Below are positions 14,561 to 15,541 of a stretch of DNA of 15,541 bases, piece after piece. Under the pieces are notes generated by a model. The model saw only the letters and a program-made list of their open reading frames with translations, ran no database searches and was not told where the DNA came from. The translations under genes were made by a program, and so were the position numbers. Every line of letters begins with the position of its first letter. Positions within the stretch are counted from its first letter, which is position 1. The DNA is from CAZYZQ01 sp964652075 (lineage in GTDB: Bacteria; Bacillota; Clostridia; Oscillospirales; Oscillospiraceae), in NCBI GenBank assembly GCA_964652075.1, contig CAZYZQ010000051.1, positions 1-15,541 of the forward strand, written 5' to 3'.

Positions 14561-15400
14561 ATGGCGATTTTACATGTAAATATGCTCTCTGACGTCCTTG
14601 CGCGTACCGTCGACGTCGACATCATCCTGCCGCTGGACCGCACCAGCGCCCCGTTCGGCCCGAAGTTCGAGGAAAAGCCGCTCAAAACACTCTACCTGCT
14701 GCACGGCATTCTGGGCGACCACGGCGACTGGATCAAGGGCACGCGCATCGCGCTCTGGGCAATGGACCGCAATCTGTGCGTCGTCATGCCCTCCGGCGAG
14801 AACGCGTTCTACACCGACCAGCCTGCCGCCGCGCGCCCCTACGGCACGTTCATCGGCAAGGAGTTGGTCGAGCTGACGCGCAAAATGTTCCCGCTTTCGC
14901 ACAGGCGCGAGGACACGTTCATCGGCGGCCTGTCGATGGGTGGCTACGGCGCACTGCGCAACGGCCTTGAGTACAGCGACACCTTCGGCGCAATCGTCGC
15001 TCTCTCGTCCGCGCTCGTCATGGAGTCCGCGCTGACCTCAACGGACGACGCGCCGATGTTCATGTCGCGCCGGTGCTACTACGAAACCGTCTTCGGCGAT
15101 CTGTCCAAGCTCAGGGGCGGCAAGAATGATGTGGACGCGCTTGTCGAGGGCCTTGTGAAAGCGAAGAAGCCCGTGCCGGATATCTTCCTCAGCTGCGGCA
15201 CGGAGGACAGCCTCTACGAGCCGAATCTGAAGCTCCACAAGCATCTGACAGACCTCGGCGTCCAGCACCGCTGGGTGCCCGCGCCCGGCGCGCACAGCTG
15301 GGATTTCTGGGACGAGCATCTGAAAGAGGCGCTGGATACCTTCCTGCCCCTCGACGCGCCGGTGCCGACGCTCCACAGCGGGAATATCACGGGGAAATAA
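14561..15400 (+). CDS. EstA/esterase D-type alpha/beta-hydrolase
   Basis: A 279-residue cytoplasmic esterase of the putative esterase family (PF00756), close in form to tributyrin/acetyl esterase EstA of Firmicutes and more distantly to S-formylglutathione hydrolase. The oxyanion segment LLHGILGDHGDW (46-57), nucleophile Ser125 in GGLSMGGYGA, Asp216 in SCGTEDSLYE and His245 in GAHSWDFW are all present, so it should be active on short-chain acyl esters. AAAGGAG lies 7 bases before ATG 14561, and only 13 bases separate it from the preceding gene, so the two are co-transcribed. It differs from the first esterase in the operon in lacking the N-terminal sandwich domain. Confidence 0.92.
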   Translation: MAILHVNMLSDVLARTVDVDIILPLDRTSAPFGPKFEEKPLKTLYLLHGILGDHGDWIKGTRIALWAMDRNLCVVMPSGENAFYTDQPAAARPYGTFIGKELVELTRKMFPLSHRREDTFIGGLSMGGYGALRNGLEYSDTFGAIVALSSALVMESALTSTDDAPMFMSRRCYYETVFGDLSKLRGGKNDVDALVEGLVKAKKPVPDIFLSCGTEDSLYEPNLKLHKHLTDLGVQHRWVPAPGAHSWDFWDEHLKEALDTFLPLDAPVPTLHSGNITGK

Positions 15401-15541
15401 TAAGAGGGCTGGGCAGCGGCGCGACGACCCCGGCGTGCCGTGGATTACGCACCGCATCGCCAATAAAAAACGCAGACGAAGAGACAGTGAACCGCTACCC
15501 GTCAAGAGGACAGTGAAAAGATATAAAATTTTCCCGGCCAG
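15401..15541 (+). other. 3' flank without a supportable gene
   Basis: A plus-strand frame stays open from 15405 to the window end and is rich in Lys and Arg (IANKKRRRRDSEP), but it has no ATG; the only candidate is GTG 15435 without a ribosome binding site. GACAGTGAA occurs twice (15482-15490 and 15509-15517 approximately). No terminator for the operon is visible. Confidence 0.3.

Noticed and set aside
15405..15541. Start of a further basic protein gene
   Set aside because: No ATG or ribosome binding site, and the frame runs off the window, so there is too little to call.

Overview
The window is GC-rich DNA from a spore-forming member of the Firmicutes, most likely a clostridial gut lineage such as Oscillospirales. 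The evidence is a SpoIIP homologue, strong sigma-A type promoters, AGGAGG ribosome binding sites and an LplA/DUF3502-type sugar-binding lipoprotein. It is a draft scaffold: 100 Ns at 11756-11855 join two contigs. A reading frame happens to stay open across the Ns, but it fuses two unrelated proteins and is not a gene.

Layout, left to right. (1) 1-25: first codons of a minus-strand gene leaving the window. (2) 167-1150, minus: ornithine carbamoyltransferase (argF) with its own promoter. (3) 1276-2432, plus: a decayed, YD-repeat-rich secreted or membrane-anchored protein gene with a nonsense codon and about four frameshifts. (4) 2486-3358, plus: a short Na+/Pi-cotransporter-like membrane protein. 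(5) 3359-3661: no gene, but a dense run of hairpins, including short palindromes separated by a repeated GTGAAGT linker. (6) 3662-5450, minus: a MarR regulator followed by a MATE efflux pump. The promoter is near perfect and carries two copies of a palindromic operator; the pump has no ordinary start codon where one is expected. (7) 5549-6643, minus: spoIIP with an adjacent terminator. (8) 6744-7054: an internally deleted IS3-family remnant. (9) 7085-10150: a cytoplasmic GH5 glycoside hydrolase (minus) divergent from a ROK-family repressor (plus). (10) 10380-11755, plus: an ABC-transporter sugar-binding lipoprotein cut off by the gap. (11) 11856-15400, plus: a tight three-gene operon of a 5'-truncated two-domain esterase, a protein built of three NTF2/SnoaL-like domains, and an EstA-type esterase. 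(12) 15401-15541: no gene I can support.

How the genes may work together: the GH5 enzyme, ROK regulator and binding lipoprotein look like an oligosaccharide uptake and cleavage locus; both of its intergenic regions carry TTCACAAAC. The MarR-MATE pair looks like an inducible, autoregulated efflux unit. The esterase/triple-NTF2/esterase operon is the least ordinary part and the best candidate for an undescribed pathway, perhaps acting on ester-linked small molecules. That role is inferred from fold-level recognition and gene order only.
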